Positions 9,056-17,492 of a DNA stretch of 64,000 nucleotides are shown piece by piece. Source of the DNA: Verrucomicrobium spinosum DSM 4136 = JCM 18804 (GTDB lineage Bacteria; Verrucomicrobiota; Verrucomicrobiia; Verrucomicrobiales; Verrucomicrobiaceae); assembly GCF_000172155.1 (NCBI RefSeq), contig NZ_ABIZ01000001.1, positions 5,365,105 to 5,429,104 on the forward strand, read 5' to 3'. Within the stretch, counting starts at the first letter, position 1. The number at the start of each line of letters is the position of its first letter. Both the position numbers and the translations under genes were made by a program. Under the pieces are notes generated by a model. That model searched no databases, was not told where the DNA came from, and saw only the letters and a list, made by a program, of their open reading frames with translations.

Positions 9056-12000
9056 TCACTTCTTGTTGGCGTCCGCAGCAGGGGCTGGCACCGCTGGCGG
9101 GGCATCAGGCTTCTTCTCCTCAGGTTTTGGCGCAGGAGCGGGAGCGGGTGCAGGCGCTGCATCAGGCTTCTTGACCTCCGCGGGCTTCGCGTCGGCCGGT
9201 TTTGCCGGAGCAGGAGCCGCAGCTGGTGTCTCAGGCTTTTTCGCTTCCGGCTTCTTCTCCTCGGGCTTGGCTGGGGCGGCGGCTGGCTTCGGGGTCTCGG
9301 CAGGTTTCGGCGGCGGTTGGGCGGACTCTATGAGTTTGGCAATTTCAGCCTCGCTCAGCCCCACATTCACAACCAGACCTGGGATTTGAGCCTCCAGCTT
9401 CTTCGCCCCTTCCCGCGTAGCCCCTGTCTGCCAGACGAAGAGCTTCTTCAGGGATTTGGCAGCGGCCAGTTTGGCCAGGCCGGCATCGGTCACCTTGGTA
9501 CCGTAGAGATTGAGGTACTCCAGCTTGCCCAGCTTGGCCAGGTGATCGAGTCCGGCATCCGTGATTGCCGTATTCTCCAGATGCAGGCGCTCCAGGTTGG
9601 TCATCCCCGCCACCATGGCGAGTCCTGAATCCGTCACCTTCGTCCGGGCCAGATCCACCCAGATGAGATGCGGGTTCACAGGAGCCAGCAGCGCCAGCTC
9701 CTTGTCACCGAACTTGTCCGCTGCATTCACCGTACCGAGACGCAGTTGCTCGCTGTCCAGAGACACCGCCATCATGGAGGCATTCAGCGCAGTGACCTTG
9801 GCAGACACTTCAGCAATGATCTTCTTCTCCGCATCTGTCAGGGGCTTGGGCTTCGGTTTCTCGACAACCTTTTTGCCACCGTCAGCTTTGGCAGGCTTGG
9901 CAGCGTAGAGCGCCTTGGCGATCACTTCGATCTCCGGGGTCTTCCTGGCGTTGGCAAAGGTCAGGGATTCACTTGCCCCCTCGGCGATCCACCACTCCAG
10001 GAAGGCCAGCTCTTCCTTGCTGAGCTGCGGCTCATCAGCTGGCGGCATGTGCTCGTCGTCCTCCTTGGGCAGCTTGGCACGCACCAGCAGCAGGCTGTCC
10101 TTGGTGTTGCCAGCGATCACCGTGGTGGCACCATCACTGCCGCCTTTGAGCAGGTCGGAAAATGTGTGCATCTTAAGCTTGCCCTTGCTTTTGTCTGTTC
10201 CGTGGCAGGCGTTGCATTTGGCGGCCAGGATGGGCGCAACCAGTTCGTCGTAAATTTTGGCATTGGGGTCAAGAGCCTTGCCCCCGCCAGCCACAACCTT
10301 TGCGCTTTCAGGCTTGGCCGGAGCAGGAGTTGCAGCCGGAGCAGGCGCAGGCGTTGGCGCAGGAGCTTTCGGCTCCACTTTGGCCACCACAGGGGCAGGA
10401 GCAGCAGCAGGCTTCTTGGCGGAAAGATAAGCATTGGCGAACCCCTCGATCTCTGGAGACTTCTTGGCCGCCGCTAGGGTCAGCGTCTCGCTGGCTCCCT
10501 CCGCCACCCACCATTCCAGAAGTGCCAGCTCCTCTTTGGTGAGCTGGGGCTCATCGCTCGGCGGCATGTGATCGTCATCATCCAGCGGCAGCTTGGCCCG
10601 TACCAGCAACAAGCTCTCCTTGGCATTGCTCGCGATCACCGTCGTGGGACCGTCGCCACCGCCCTTCAGCAGATCCGCAAAGGTGTGCATGCGCAGCTTG
10701 CCTTTGCTCTTCTCCGAGCCGTGGCAGGCATTGCACTTGGCGGCCAGGATCGGGGCCGCGATGTCCGCATAGATTTTAGAGTTGGGGTCAGCCTTCCCTG
10801 CCGGAGCAGCAGCTGGAGCAGGCGCAGCGGGCTTCTCAGGAGCGGGTGCAGGGGCAGGTGCCGCAACCACTTTTGCATTGTCCTTCTCCGTCCAGCCGAT
10901 GTTCACCAGCAAGCCGGGGCGCTTGGCGCGGAAGGCTTCCGCCGCCGGCTCGGTCACTCCCGTCTGCCAGAGGTAGAGCGCCTTGAGCGCTTTCAACCCT
11001 TCCAGATCGCCAAGGATCTTGTCTGTCACTTTCGTACCGTACAGGTTGAGGTACTCCAGCTTCGCCAGCCCCTTCAAACTGGACCCAGCGGCATCCGTCA
11101 CCGCCGTATTTTCCAAATGCAGTTCCTTGAGATTGGTCATTTTGGCCAGAGCAGCCAACCCTGCATCGGTGACCTTGGTGCGAGCCAGATCGAGCGCCAC
11201 CAGAGAGCTACCGATAGACTCCAGCTCCTTGAGATTCGCATCACTGTAGTCACGCGCCACATTGAGCGCTGTGAAGCGCAGCTCCTTGGCATTCTGAGCC
11301 ACTGGTGCCAGGGAAGCCCCGGTACCATTGATCTTCTTCATGGCCTCCGCCACGGCGGGATCCACCCCGCCCGCGCTTGGGGCCTGCGCTGCCGCTTCCG
11401 CCAGGGTCAACATGACCGGCGGCGTACTTCCACCACTGCCACCTTTGGCCTTGGAAAGGAGTGCCTGGAGCGTCGGCTTCAGGTTGTCCGGAACCTGGGC
11501 GTCAGCCACCTTCAGATCCTTGCTGGCACCGGCTTTGACCCAGATCGCCACCAACTCAATTTCTTCGGCGGTCGGCTGATCCTTGTTTTCCGGAGGCATG
11601 TGGTCGTCATGATCCAGCGGCAGCTTCATGCGAGCCACCAGCAGGCTCTTCTCAGGATCGCCCGCCACGACATTGTCGCCACTTTCGCCCCCTTTCAAGA
11701 TGGCCTCATGATTGTCGAGTCGAAGATCGCCTTTGGTCTTGTCGGCATTGTGGCAATTGTTACACTTGGCCTCCATCAGCGGGGCCACCACCGCCGCGTA
11801 GAACGTCGGGCTGCCCGCCGTGTCCACCGTCGCCACGGCCGGAGCCGGGGCAGCAGGACCGCCACCCACTTCTGTCCCATTTGTTTCCGGCACCATGGCT
11901 GGGGCAGGCGTCCCGACCGGAGCGGGCTCGGTGGCCACAGTCTCAGCGGTGACGCGTGTCACCTCAACCTGCGCTGCACTTGGCGCAAAAAAGTCCACCA

Positions 12001-12646
12001 CCTTGGCCTCCACCGTCCGCACCGTGTTGCGCACGTCTTTCGGCGCATACTCCAGCAGGTAGTCGCTGCCATGCACCATGTTGCCGCCAAAGTGCGCGCC
12101 CACGCTCATGATCCCCAGCGTGAGGAAAAGCAACCCCCGATAGACGAACCGGATCCTTCCGCCACTATCTTCGGAGATCTGCTTGAAGATGAGGGCCAAA
12201 AGCGACCCCACCACCGTGGCGATGCCCAGCGCCTGGTGCGCGGCGAACATGCCCCCCTTGTACCCGCCCTCGCGAGAAAGCAGGATGCCGAACACCACCG
12301 CCACAATCGAGCCAAAGGCCCCAAAGCCCATCACAAATCCCACGGACCCCCTGACCGCCTGTCCGAGAGGAAAGCGAAGCATGACCAGAGCTTCCATGAA
12401 GGCGGCCATGATAAGCACCCCAACAGGCAAGTGCACCGCGATGGGATGGAATCGCCCAAAAAACAATGCCCACTCCGGAGTCGGCAGTGCTTTGGCCGCA
12501 TTCGTCACGGGCGGGACAAGCATCATCGAAACGGCAAAGAGCACCACAAGCCCCACGGCACAGATCCAGCCCACCAGCGGACGACGCGGGTTGGATGGGT
12601 TCTCGGGGGATTCACTCTGGCTGAGACTGGCTGCTGAAGCTGGCAT
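9056..12646 (-). CDS. Membrane-anchored multi-haem protein: DUF2231 + three PSCyt-type cytochrome domains + two leucine-rich repeat blocks
   Basis: The 1196-residue protein begins with about five membrane segments including the DUF2231-like signature HPIAVHLPVGVL. Three CXXCH haem motifs follow: CNNCH at 295-299, CNACH at 638-642 and CNACH at 811-815. Each has a downstream DHMPP or EHMPP whose Met is the likely axial ligand. Leucine-rich repeats (LEYLNLYGTKVTD type) occur after the first domain (about 450-590) and after the third (about 955-1105). Pro/Ala linkers separate modules and the last 90 residues are Lys/Pro/Ala-rich. Cytochromes 2 and 3 are close copies, and so are the ends of the two repeat blocks, which shows internal duplication. 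It probably carries electrons or binds partners at the periplasmic face; resB-ccsA lie just downstream. Confidence 0.85.
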   Translation of the reverse strand: MPASAASLSQSESPENPSNPRRPLVGWICAVGLVVLFAVSMMLVPPVTNAAKALPTPEWALFFGRFHPIAVHLPVGVLIMAAFMEALVMLRFPLGQAVRGSVGFVMGFGAFGSIVAVVFGILLSREGGYKGGMFAAHQALGIATVVGSLLALIFKQISEDSGGRIRFVYRGLLFLTLGIMSVGAHFGGNMVHGSDYLLEYAPKDVRNTVRTVEAKVVDFFAPSAAQVEVTRVTAETVATEPAPVGTPAPAMVPETNGTEVGGGPAAPAPAVATVDTAGSPTFYAAVVAPLMEAKCNNCHNADKTKGDLRLDNHEAILKGGESGDNVVAGDPEKSLLVARMKLPLDHDDHMPPENKDQPTAEEIELVAIWVKAGASKDLKVADAQVPDNLKPTLQALLSKAKGGSGGSTPPVMLTLAEAAAQAPSAGGVDPAVAEAMKKINGTGASLAPVAQNAKELRFTALNVARDYSDANLKELESIGSSLVALDLARTKVTDAGLAALAKMTNLKELHLENTAVTDAAGSSLKGLAKLEYLNLYGTKVTDKILGDLEGLKALKALYLWQTGVTEPAAEAFRAKRPGLLVNIGWTEKDNAKVVAAPAPAPAPEKPAAPAPAAAPAGKADPNSKIYADIAAPILAAKCNACHGSEKSKGKLRMHTFADLLKGGGDGPTTVIASNAKESLLLVRAKLPLDDDDHMPPSDEPQLTKEELALLEWWVAEGASETLTLAAAKKSPEIEGFANAYLSAKKPAAAPAPVVAKVEPKAPAPTPAPAPAATPAPAKPESAKVVAGGGKALDPNAKIYDELVAPILAAKCNACHGTDKSKGKLKMHTFSDLLKGGSDGATTVIAGNTKDSLLLVRAKLPKEDDEHMPPADEPQLSKEELAFLEWWIAEGASESLTFANARKTPEIEVIAKALYAAKPAKADGGKKVVEKPKPKPLTDAEKKIIAEVSAKVTALNASMMAVSLDSEQLRLGTVNAADKFGDKELALLAPVNPHLIWVDLARTKVTDSGLAMVAGMTNLERLHLENTAITDAGLDHLAKLGKLEYLNLYGTKVTDAGLAKLAAAKSLKKLFVWQTGATREGAKKLEAQIPGLVVNVGLSEAEIAKLIESAQPPPKPAETPKPAAAPAKPEEKKPEAKKPETPAAAPAPAKPADAKPAEVKKPDAAPAPAPAPAPKPEEKKPDAPPAVPAPAADANKK

Positions 12647-12831
12647 GTTGAGAAGGTCGGGATGACGTTATCGTGTTCCTACGTAAGTCCAAAACGAACG
12701 GCACAGCCGGGATAAATCAATTCCAGTATAAATTCATGGCAATCTCCGGCCCTGCAAAAAGAAGTGACAGAAGTGGATGTCACAAACCACCCGGCGTTAC
12801 GCCATCGGGCATTTTTTGCTCAGAATCAGTC

Positions 12832-14325
12832 CTATCCGGCGAAGTAGCCCCCGTTAAGGTCGTCGGCCAGATGCAAGGCGGTGAATCCCAGCCAGATCAC
12901 CAGGAACCCTGCGATGAGCAGTTTCTCCAGTGAGAAGGTCCGTCCTGCCAGTCGCACTGGCATGTCCTTCAGCAGCCCATGCACCACCGCCATGCAGAAC
13001 AACAGCGGCACCAGCGAGATGGAATTCACCAGTCGCGGCCCCACCTTGAGGGTGGTGAACCACCCGAACAGGTAGCAGAACGCCGTCATGAGTCCCGCCA
13101 CATAGAGCAACTCCCACTTCCACTTCAGCAGTCCTAGAGACGCCTGCTCCCAGTTCACCGCCATCGCCATCAGCATGAGAGCCCCCCAGAGCAGCAGCAT
13201 GACAAAGAACGGCGGATACTCAGCCAGCGCGTTGTTGAACATCATCACCACCCCGCGCTCCACCCGCCGCTCGATGCTCTCCAGCGAGTGCTCCCGGAAG
13301 TACTTCCTGGCACTCGGCAGTTCATCCGGGTTGTCCACTTTCCCATCCCCATCCTTGTCCACACTCTCCAGAGACCGGTCCAGCCCCATTCCCTGCATGT
13401 CGTGCTTGTCGTCCACATCGGTCGCCCACATGTAGTACATGCTCTGCACGTTGTAGAGCGGATTGCCGAAGGTCTTGTACGAGGTGTAGAGGTACGGGGA
13501 GATCGGCACCATGTAGCCCAACACCATCACAGGTCCGGCGATGAGGATGGCGATCCGGCGTTTATTGCCGGCAAAGATGAGCTGCAGGCCCATAACGCCG
13601 CCCGCCGCAGCGAGCGCCACCAGGGCATTGGCCTTGCTCATGTGCCAGGCACACAGGAAAAATCCCGCGATCAGGGCATGCCACCACTTCGGGTCCTGAA
13701 GGGTTCGCACGATCCAGGCTACCGCCACCACGATGAGGGTCGCCACCAGCACCTCAGGCTGCACATAGGGTGCTTTCAGGATGAACAGCTGAAAGGCCAC
13801 AATCAGACAGAAGGCCAGCCCCATCCAGTTCCCCAGCCAATGCCGCAAGGCAAAAAACAACCCCACCAAGAGCACAACGGAGAGGCCAATGTTAAAGGCC
13901 CGCGCCACGGGGAAGTATTCGTTGTAGAATTTCTTCAACCCTTCCGGATCCTGAGGGCGCAGGGTGGAATCTGCCGTGGTTGAAAGCAGGTACATGAAGA
14001 GCGGCATTCGCATACGGGTGATGAACATCTCGTAGTTCGACTCCCGGAGCCCCTTCCCGTAGTTCATGTACACCCGCTGATCATTCAGGTCGTACGCGTT
14101 CACTGGCCGGTTGGCCTTTGCGGCCGCGGCCTCATCGCCGTTGAAACGATCCTTGACCTCCGTGTCCATGGTCCGCTGCAACTTCACGTTGACCTCGTAG
14201 CCATGTTTCACAGCCCTCTCCACATAGAACCAGCCCGCGCCCACCAGCACCAACAGAATCAAGCCAGTCGCCCAACGGGGAAGTTTGGCACCAGGGGCAA
14301 AGGCATCGAGCAGGGCGGAAAACAT
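12832..14325 (-). CDS. Multi-pass membrane protein, GT-C / PMT-like glycosyltransferase candidate
   Basis: The 497-residue protein has a first membrane segment at about residues 14-33 and about nine more after residue 130. A periplasmic first loop contains conserved-looking acidic and Tyr residues (VNAYDLNDQRVYMNYGKGL). This is the GT-C layout used by enzymes that take sugars from lipid-linked donors. A calcium-binding-type loop DKDGDGKVDNPDE sits at residues 323-335 in an extramembrane loop. The ATG at 14325 is chosen; the frame stays open 86 codons further upstream but that stretch has no protein-like features. The catalytic identity is inferred from topology only. Confidence 0.65.
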   Translation of the reverse strand: MFSALLDAFAPGAKLPRWATGLILLVLVGAGWFYVERAVKHGYEVNVKLQRTMDTEVKDRFNGDEAAAAKANRPVNAYDLNDQRVYMNYGKGLRESNYEMFITRMRMPLFMYLLSTTADSTLRPQDPEGLKKFYNEYFPVARAFNIGLSVVLLVGLFFALRHWLGNWMGLAFCLIVAFQLFILKAPYVQPEVLVATLIVVAVAWIVRTLQDPKWWHALIAGFFLCAWHMSKANALVALAAAGGVMGLQLIFAGNKRRIAILIAGPVMVLGYMVPISPYLYTSYKTFGNPLYNVQSMYYMWATDVDDKHDMQGMGLDRSLESVDKDGDGKVDNPDELPSARKYFREHSLESIERRVERGVVMMFNNALAEYPPFFVMLLLWGALMLMAMAVNWEQASLGLLKWKWELLYVAGLMTAFCYLFGWFTTLKVGPRLVNSISLVPLLFCMAVVHGLLKDMPVRLAGRTFSLEKLLIAGFLVIWLGFTALHLADDLNGGYFAG

Positions 14326-14730
14326 GGGAGACGGGCGTGAAGAATCGGGAAAAGCAGGCGCATTAGAGGCGGATTGCGGGAAAGGGCAAGGGGGAGGACA
14401 AAATTGAACCGTGTTTTCATGCTCCTCGATGGCGCAATCGCCATTCCCAAGCACATGGGACCCGGGGATGGGAGCTGCCGCCCCACTTGGCAGCACGTTC
14501 AAGCCCGTGGACGCCGCCTCCGACACCCGCAACTGGAAAGAAGGCGACTCCTGACAGCTCGTCGACTGGGCCCACGTCACCATACGGGGCCGTCACCGGC
14601 ACCTTCGCCGCTTATGGCCCCCCACTCTGGCCACAGGTCTCGAGTGGGACATCAGTCTCCTCGTCCAGACCGGGGGCATCTCCGTGGTCGCCAACCACCC
14701 TGCCGCAGCCGCCTCAACCAGCGCAGCGTC
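14326..14730. other. 405-base gap without a supported gene
   Basis: The stretch lies between two minus-strand genes. Plus-strand frames give short protein-like pieces (for example one ending AAAASTSAASQRAT before a stop at 14744) but none has a start, ribosome site and continuous frame. It may hold the promoter of the membrane protein and decayed sequence. Confidence 0.4.
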
Positions 14731-17319
14731 TCAACGCGCCACTTGAGGCACATCTCCGCCCCCCTTCCCCTCCGGTGCCGCGTCCCATTCTGCGACATCA
14801 TGAAAGGTTGGCGCATCGAACCCACTGCTCAGCCCATCCTTCACAAAAAGGCTGTCCAGTTCTGGATGATCTTCCGGGCGTTGCAACCGGAGTTTCAAGG
14901 TCTGCCCCAGTTGCAGCTTCTGGGCTGGGAGGGGGTGCGCGCCCATCCAGCTCCAGTGGGAGACCACGATCTGATCCCCGGGTTTCACCCCAAGGTCACC
15001 CACCCCTTCCACCACCTCCGTCACTTCATAGAGGTGATTGACGAGAGCCTCAGTATAGGGCTGAAACTCCTGCAACGTGGGCGTGGGAGACATCTCCGTC
15101 AACTTCGCCCAAACGACGCCCTCCTTCACGGGAAGACGCTGTCCCGACATCACGATGGACGAATTGGCATGCTGGGCCACCTCCTCGTCCCTCAACTTGC
15201 GATTGTAGATCAGCACCCGTTCGATCTCGCCACGCCAGGCTTGCTTGCCCTCTGATGAGGCACCCAGACGCATCTTCATGGACTCCCAGTTGCTGAAGTC
15301 GCCCGTGATGCGGTTTCTAGTCCAGGCCACCTGCCCGTCCACATACACGGTCAGTTTATCCTTGCCGTAGGCCAGGACGAGGTGGTGGGGGTATCCCTTC
15401 TGCACCACCGCCAGGGAGGTCTCCTCCACATCCCCCGCCGGGCCGTTGGCCGGGGTCCTCATCCAGAGAAATAGGCGCGGCCCACGCTGGATGATCGTGA
15501 GATTGCGCTCCTGGTCATTGTTTGCCAGCGTCAGGATGCGCCGGTCCTCCTTCTCCTTCACGTTGCCCTGGGGCGTGATCACCATTTCCAAGCTCACCTC
15601 ATGAGTCTTGCGGCATTCCGAAGAAACCAGCTCACCGGCATCCGGCGCATCAAACCAGCCGCCACGCAATTTCATCGCCCCCCGCTGATCCCAGAAGGCC
15701 ACCCCTTGAGGCACCACGGTGCAGGGGTTCCCATTGGGCAGCTTCGTCAGCCCCCGCACCTGTTCCCACACAAAAACAAGCCCTTCATCGGTGGCCGGCC
15801 AGGCAGCCTTGGGCACACGAAGGGCCGTCGCCGCCATCCGGTTGGGATGTTGCGCCCGGTCCTTGAAGCCCTCGATCACCAGTGCCTCTGCATCTTTCGA
15901 CTGCTCCGGAAGCTTCACGGAAAGGGAAAGATCCCCCTCACTCAGTTTCCAGCCATTCAGCACGGTGCCATCCGCCAGCTTGACGATGGCCTCCCTGCTG
16001 TCAACAGGCTCGTCGAAATCCACCACAATGCCATCCTTGCCCTCACGCCGGGCGCCTTCCACCTTGGGCGGAGCAGGGGGGCTCACATGCACGTAGCCAC
16101 GCAACTTTCTCCCATCCGGAAGCTGTCGGGCTTCAATCCAGTATTCACCCGGTTTTTTGAACGTGTGCTGCACCTTGTCCCCTTCATAGTTCACCTTGCC
16201 GGTCATGTGCCAGCCCCATGGCCCCTTCCCCACATCCTTCACCGCAAAGTCCAAGGTAGTTTCCCCTTCCACATACCGGGTGCCCAGGGGCAGCTCTGTC
16301 CGGTACACGTCGGGATAACGGTCCGTTCCCTTGAAACTGGTATAACGTACAGGGTTGCCAATGATCTCCAGTGTCACCGGGTTCAGGTGGGCGAGGTACA
16401 GATCGTAGTCCGCCTCGAAGTGGTCATGGCTGTCCGGGGAGGCAGCGAACGCGATGAGCCGTTGACACGGAGAAACCATGGGAAAGTAGATGTAATTCCG
16501 CTTTCCGTGCAGGCGCTCGTCGTCCTTCTGCAGGATCTGGCCGATCTCGCGCGTGGCCAGACGCATCTTGTTCACAGGTCCGCCGGCCCCTCCCATCCAA
16601 AACCCCCACTTGCTGTCGGCGGTGAAGTAGGGCTGACAGCCGCTCTGCCTCTGTTCATGCCAGAGGGTCTGGGCCTCCGTATCCACCCTTGCAAATTCTG
16701 GCGTGCCGGAGGTGGCATGCCTCCCGTCTGGACTCATCAGGTAACCAAACACCTCACTGGGCTGCTTGAGCAGGCGGGTCGTCTGCCCCGTGCTCAAGCT
16801 GAACTCCTGGGTAAATCCCTTGTTGTCGATAAAGCACAGCCGGTCCTCCCCCCTCCAAACCACGGCACGGTGCTCCGCATAGCTGCGAGCTTCCGCAGCC
16901 ACCACTCGGCGTTTGCGGCTTTTCAGGTCCATCACCCACAGCACTCCGTACCGCCCCACATGCCCAGGGTAGCCTGTGGACCCCCGCGGATAGCTCAGGT
17001 AGGCCAAGCGCCTGCCGTCGGGGGAAATTTTGGGGCAGAAGTGATCCCGCCCAGACTCAGTCGGCACCAGACGGCGTTCCTTGCCGCCGTTGATGCGCTT
17101 CGACCAGATCTCCCAAGCTCCCGACTTCGTGCGGCGCTCCCACACCAGAAATCCGGACCCCACGCGGGACAACCCCATCATCTTCTTTTGGTCCAGATCC
17201 AGGGGCACCTCTTCAGCACGAACGTCTTTTTCACGGTTCCGCCTCCATTCCACCACGGCAATGGCTGCCGCCGTAATCACTACAAAAACAGGAACATAGA
17301 TCTTCCAAAAGCGCGACAT
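14731..17319 (-). CDS. Membrane-anchored TolB-like beta-propeller protein with C-terminal LamG-like domain
   Basis: The 862-residue protein has an N-terminal signal anchor (residues 7-25, VPVFVVITAAAIAVVEW). A TolB/WD40-like propeller follows, with repeated blades such as FCPKISPDGRRLAYLSYPRG and YLMSPDGRHATSG. A middle part contains GEYWIEARQLPDGRKLRGYV. Residues of about 560-700 resemble a LamG/concanavalin fold (LVLAYGKDKLTVYVDGQVAW, then GEIERVLIYNRKLRDEEV). Such proteins bind glycans or proteins at the outer face. It precedes the GT-C-like gene on the same strand with a 405-base gap. No enzymatic motif was found, so binding is the safer guess. Confidence 0.7.
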   Translation of the reverse strand: MSRFWKIYVPVFVVITAAAIAVVEWRRNREKDVRAEEVPLDLDQKKMMGLSRVGSGFLVWERRTKSGAWEIWSKRINGGKERRLVPTESGRDHFCPKISPDGRRLAYLSYPRGSTGYPGHVGRYGVLWVMDLKSRKRRVVAAEARSYAEHRAVVWRGEDRLCFIDNKGFTQEFSLSTGQTTRLLKQPSEVFGYLMSPDGRHATSGTPEFARVDTEAQTLWHEQRQSGCQPYFTADSKWGFWMGGAGGPVNKMRLATREIGQILQKDDERLHGKRNYIYFPMVSPCQRLIAFAASPDSHDHFEADYDLYLAHLNPVTLEIIGNPVRYTSFKGTDRYPDVYRTELPLGTRYVEGETTLDFAVKDVGKGPWGWHMTGKVNYEGDKVQHTFKKPGEYWIEARQLPDGRKLRGYVHVSPPAPPKVEGARREGKDGIVVDFDEPVDSREAIVKLADGTVLNGWKLSEGDLSLSVKLPEQSKDAEALVIEGFKDRAQHPNRMAATALRVPKAAWPATDEGLVFVWEQVRGLTKLPNGNPCTVVPQGVAFWDQRGAMKLRGGWFDAPDAGELVSSECRKTHEVSLEMVITPQGNVKEKEDRRILTLANNDQERNLTIIQRGPRLFLWMRTPANGPAGDVEETSLAVVQKGYPHHLVLAYGKDKLTVYVDGQVAWTRNRITGDFSNWESMKMRLGASSEGKQAWRGEIERVLIYNRKLRDEEVAQHANSSIVMSGQRLPVKEGVVWAKLTEMSPTPTLQEFQPYTEALVNHLYEVTEVVEGVGDLGVKPGDQIVVSHWSWMGAHPLPAQKLQLGQTLKLRLQRPEDHPELDSLFVKDGLSSGFDAPTFHDVAEWDAAPEGKGGGDVPQVAR

Positions 17320-17492
17320 GTACTAGAATGAGGAGAGGGCGGATGATGAAATAGATGAACGAAAATTCAGAATCGTAAATCTGCACACATCCTCCTCACC
17401 GGGCAATGAGGAAAAGTTCCTTGATACAATTAAAGCATGCCTCCGGTTGCGGTGCAGCCGACGTATAGCTGCAACTTCGTCTTCCCCTTCCG

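Noticed and set aside
10568-12637. A 689-codon open frame on the plus strand opposite the tri-haem gene
   Set aside because: It is antisense to a gene with clear haem, LRR and membrane motifs; its protein is His/Arg/Gln-rich without domains, as expected of a GC-rich shadow.
14326-14583. N-terminal extension of the GT-C-like protein by 86 codons
   Set aside because: The extension is low in conserved-looking residues, has no signal, and the ATG at 14325 starts just before the first membrane segment.
14374-14744. Possible plus-strand gene or remnant in the gap upstream of the GT-C-like gene
   Set aside because: Protein-like pieces occur in different frames with stops between them and no ribosome site; I cannot support a gene or a known remnant.
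15601-17331. A 576-codon plus-strand frame opposite the beta-propeller gene
   Set aside because: Shadow frame: no signal, no family motif, composition rich in His, Pro and Arg; the minus-strand gene has normal protein features.
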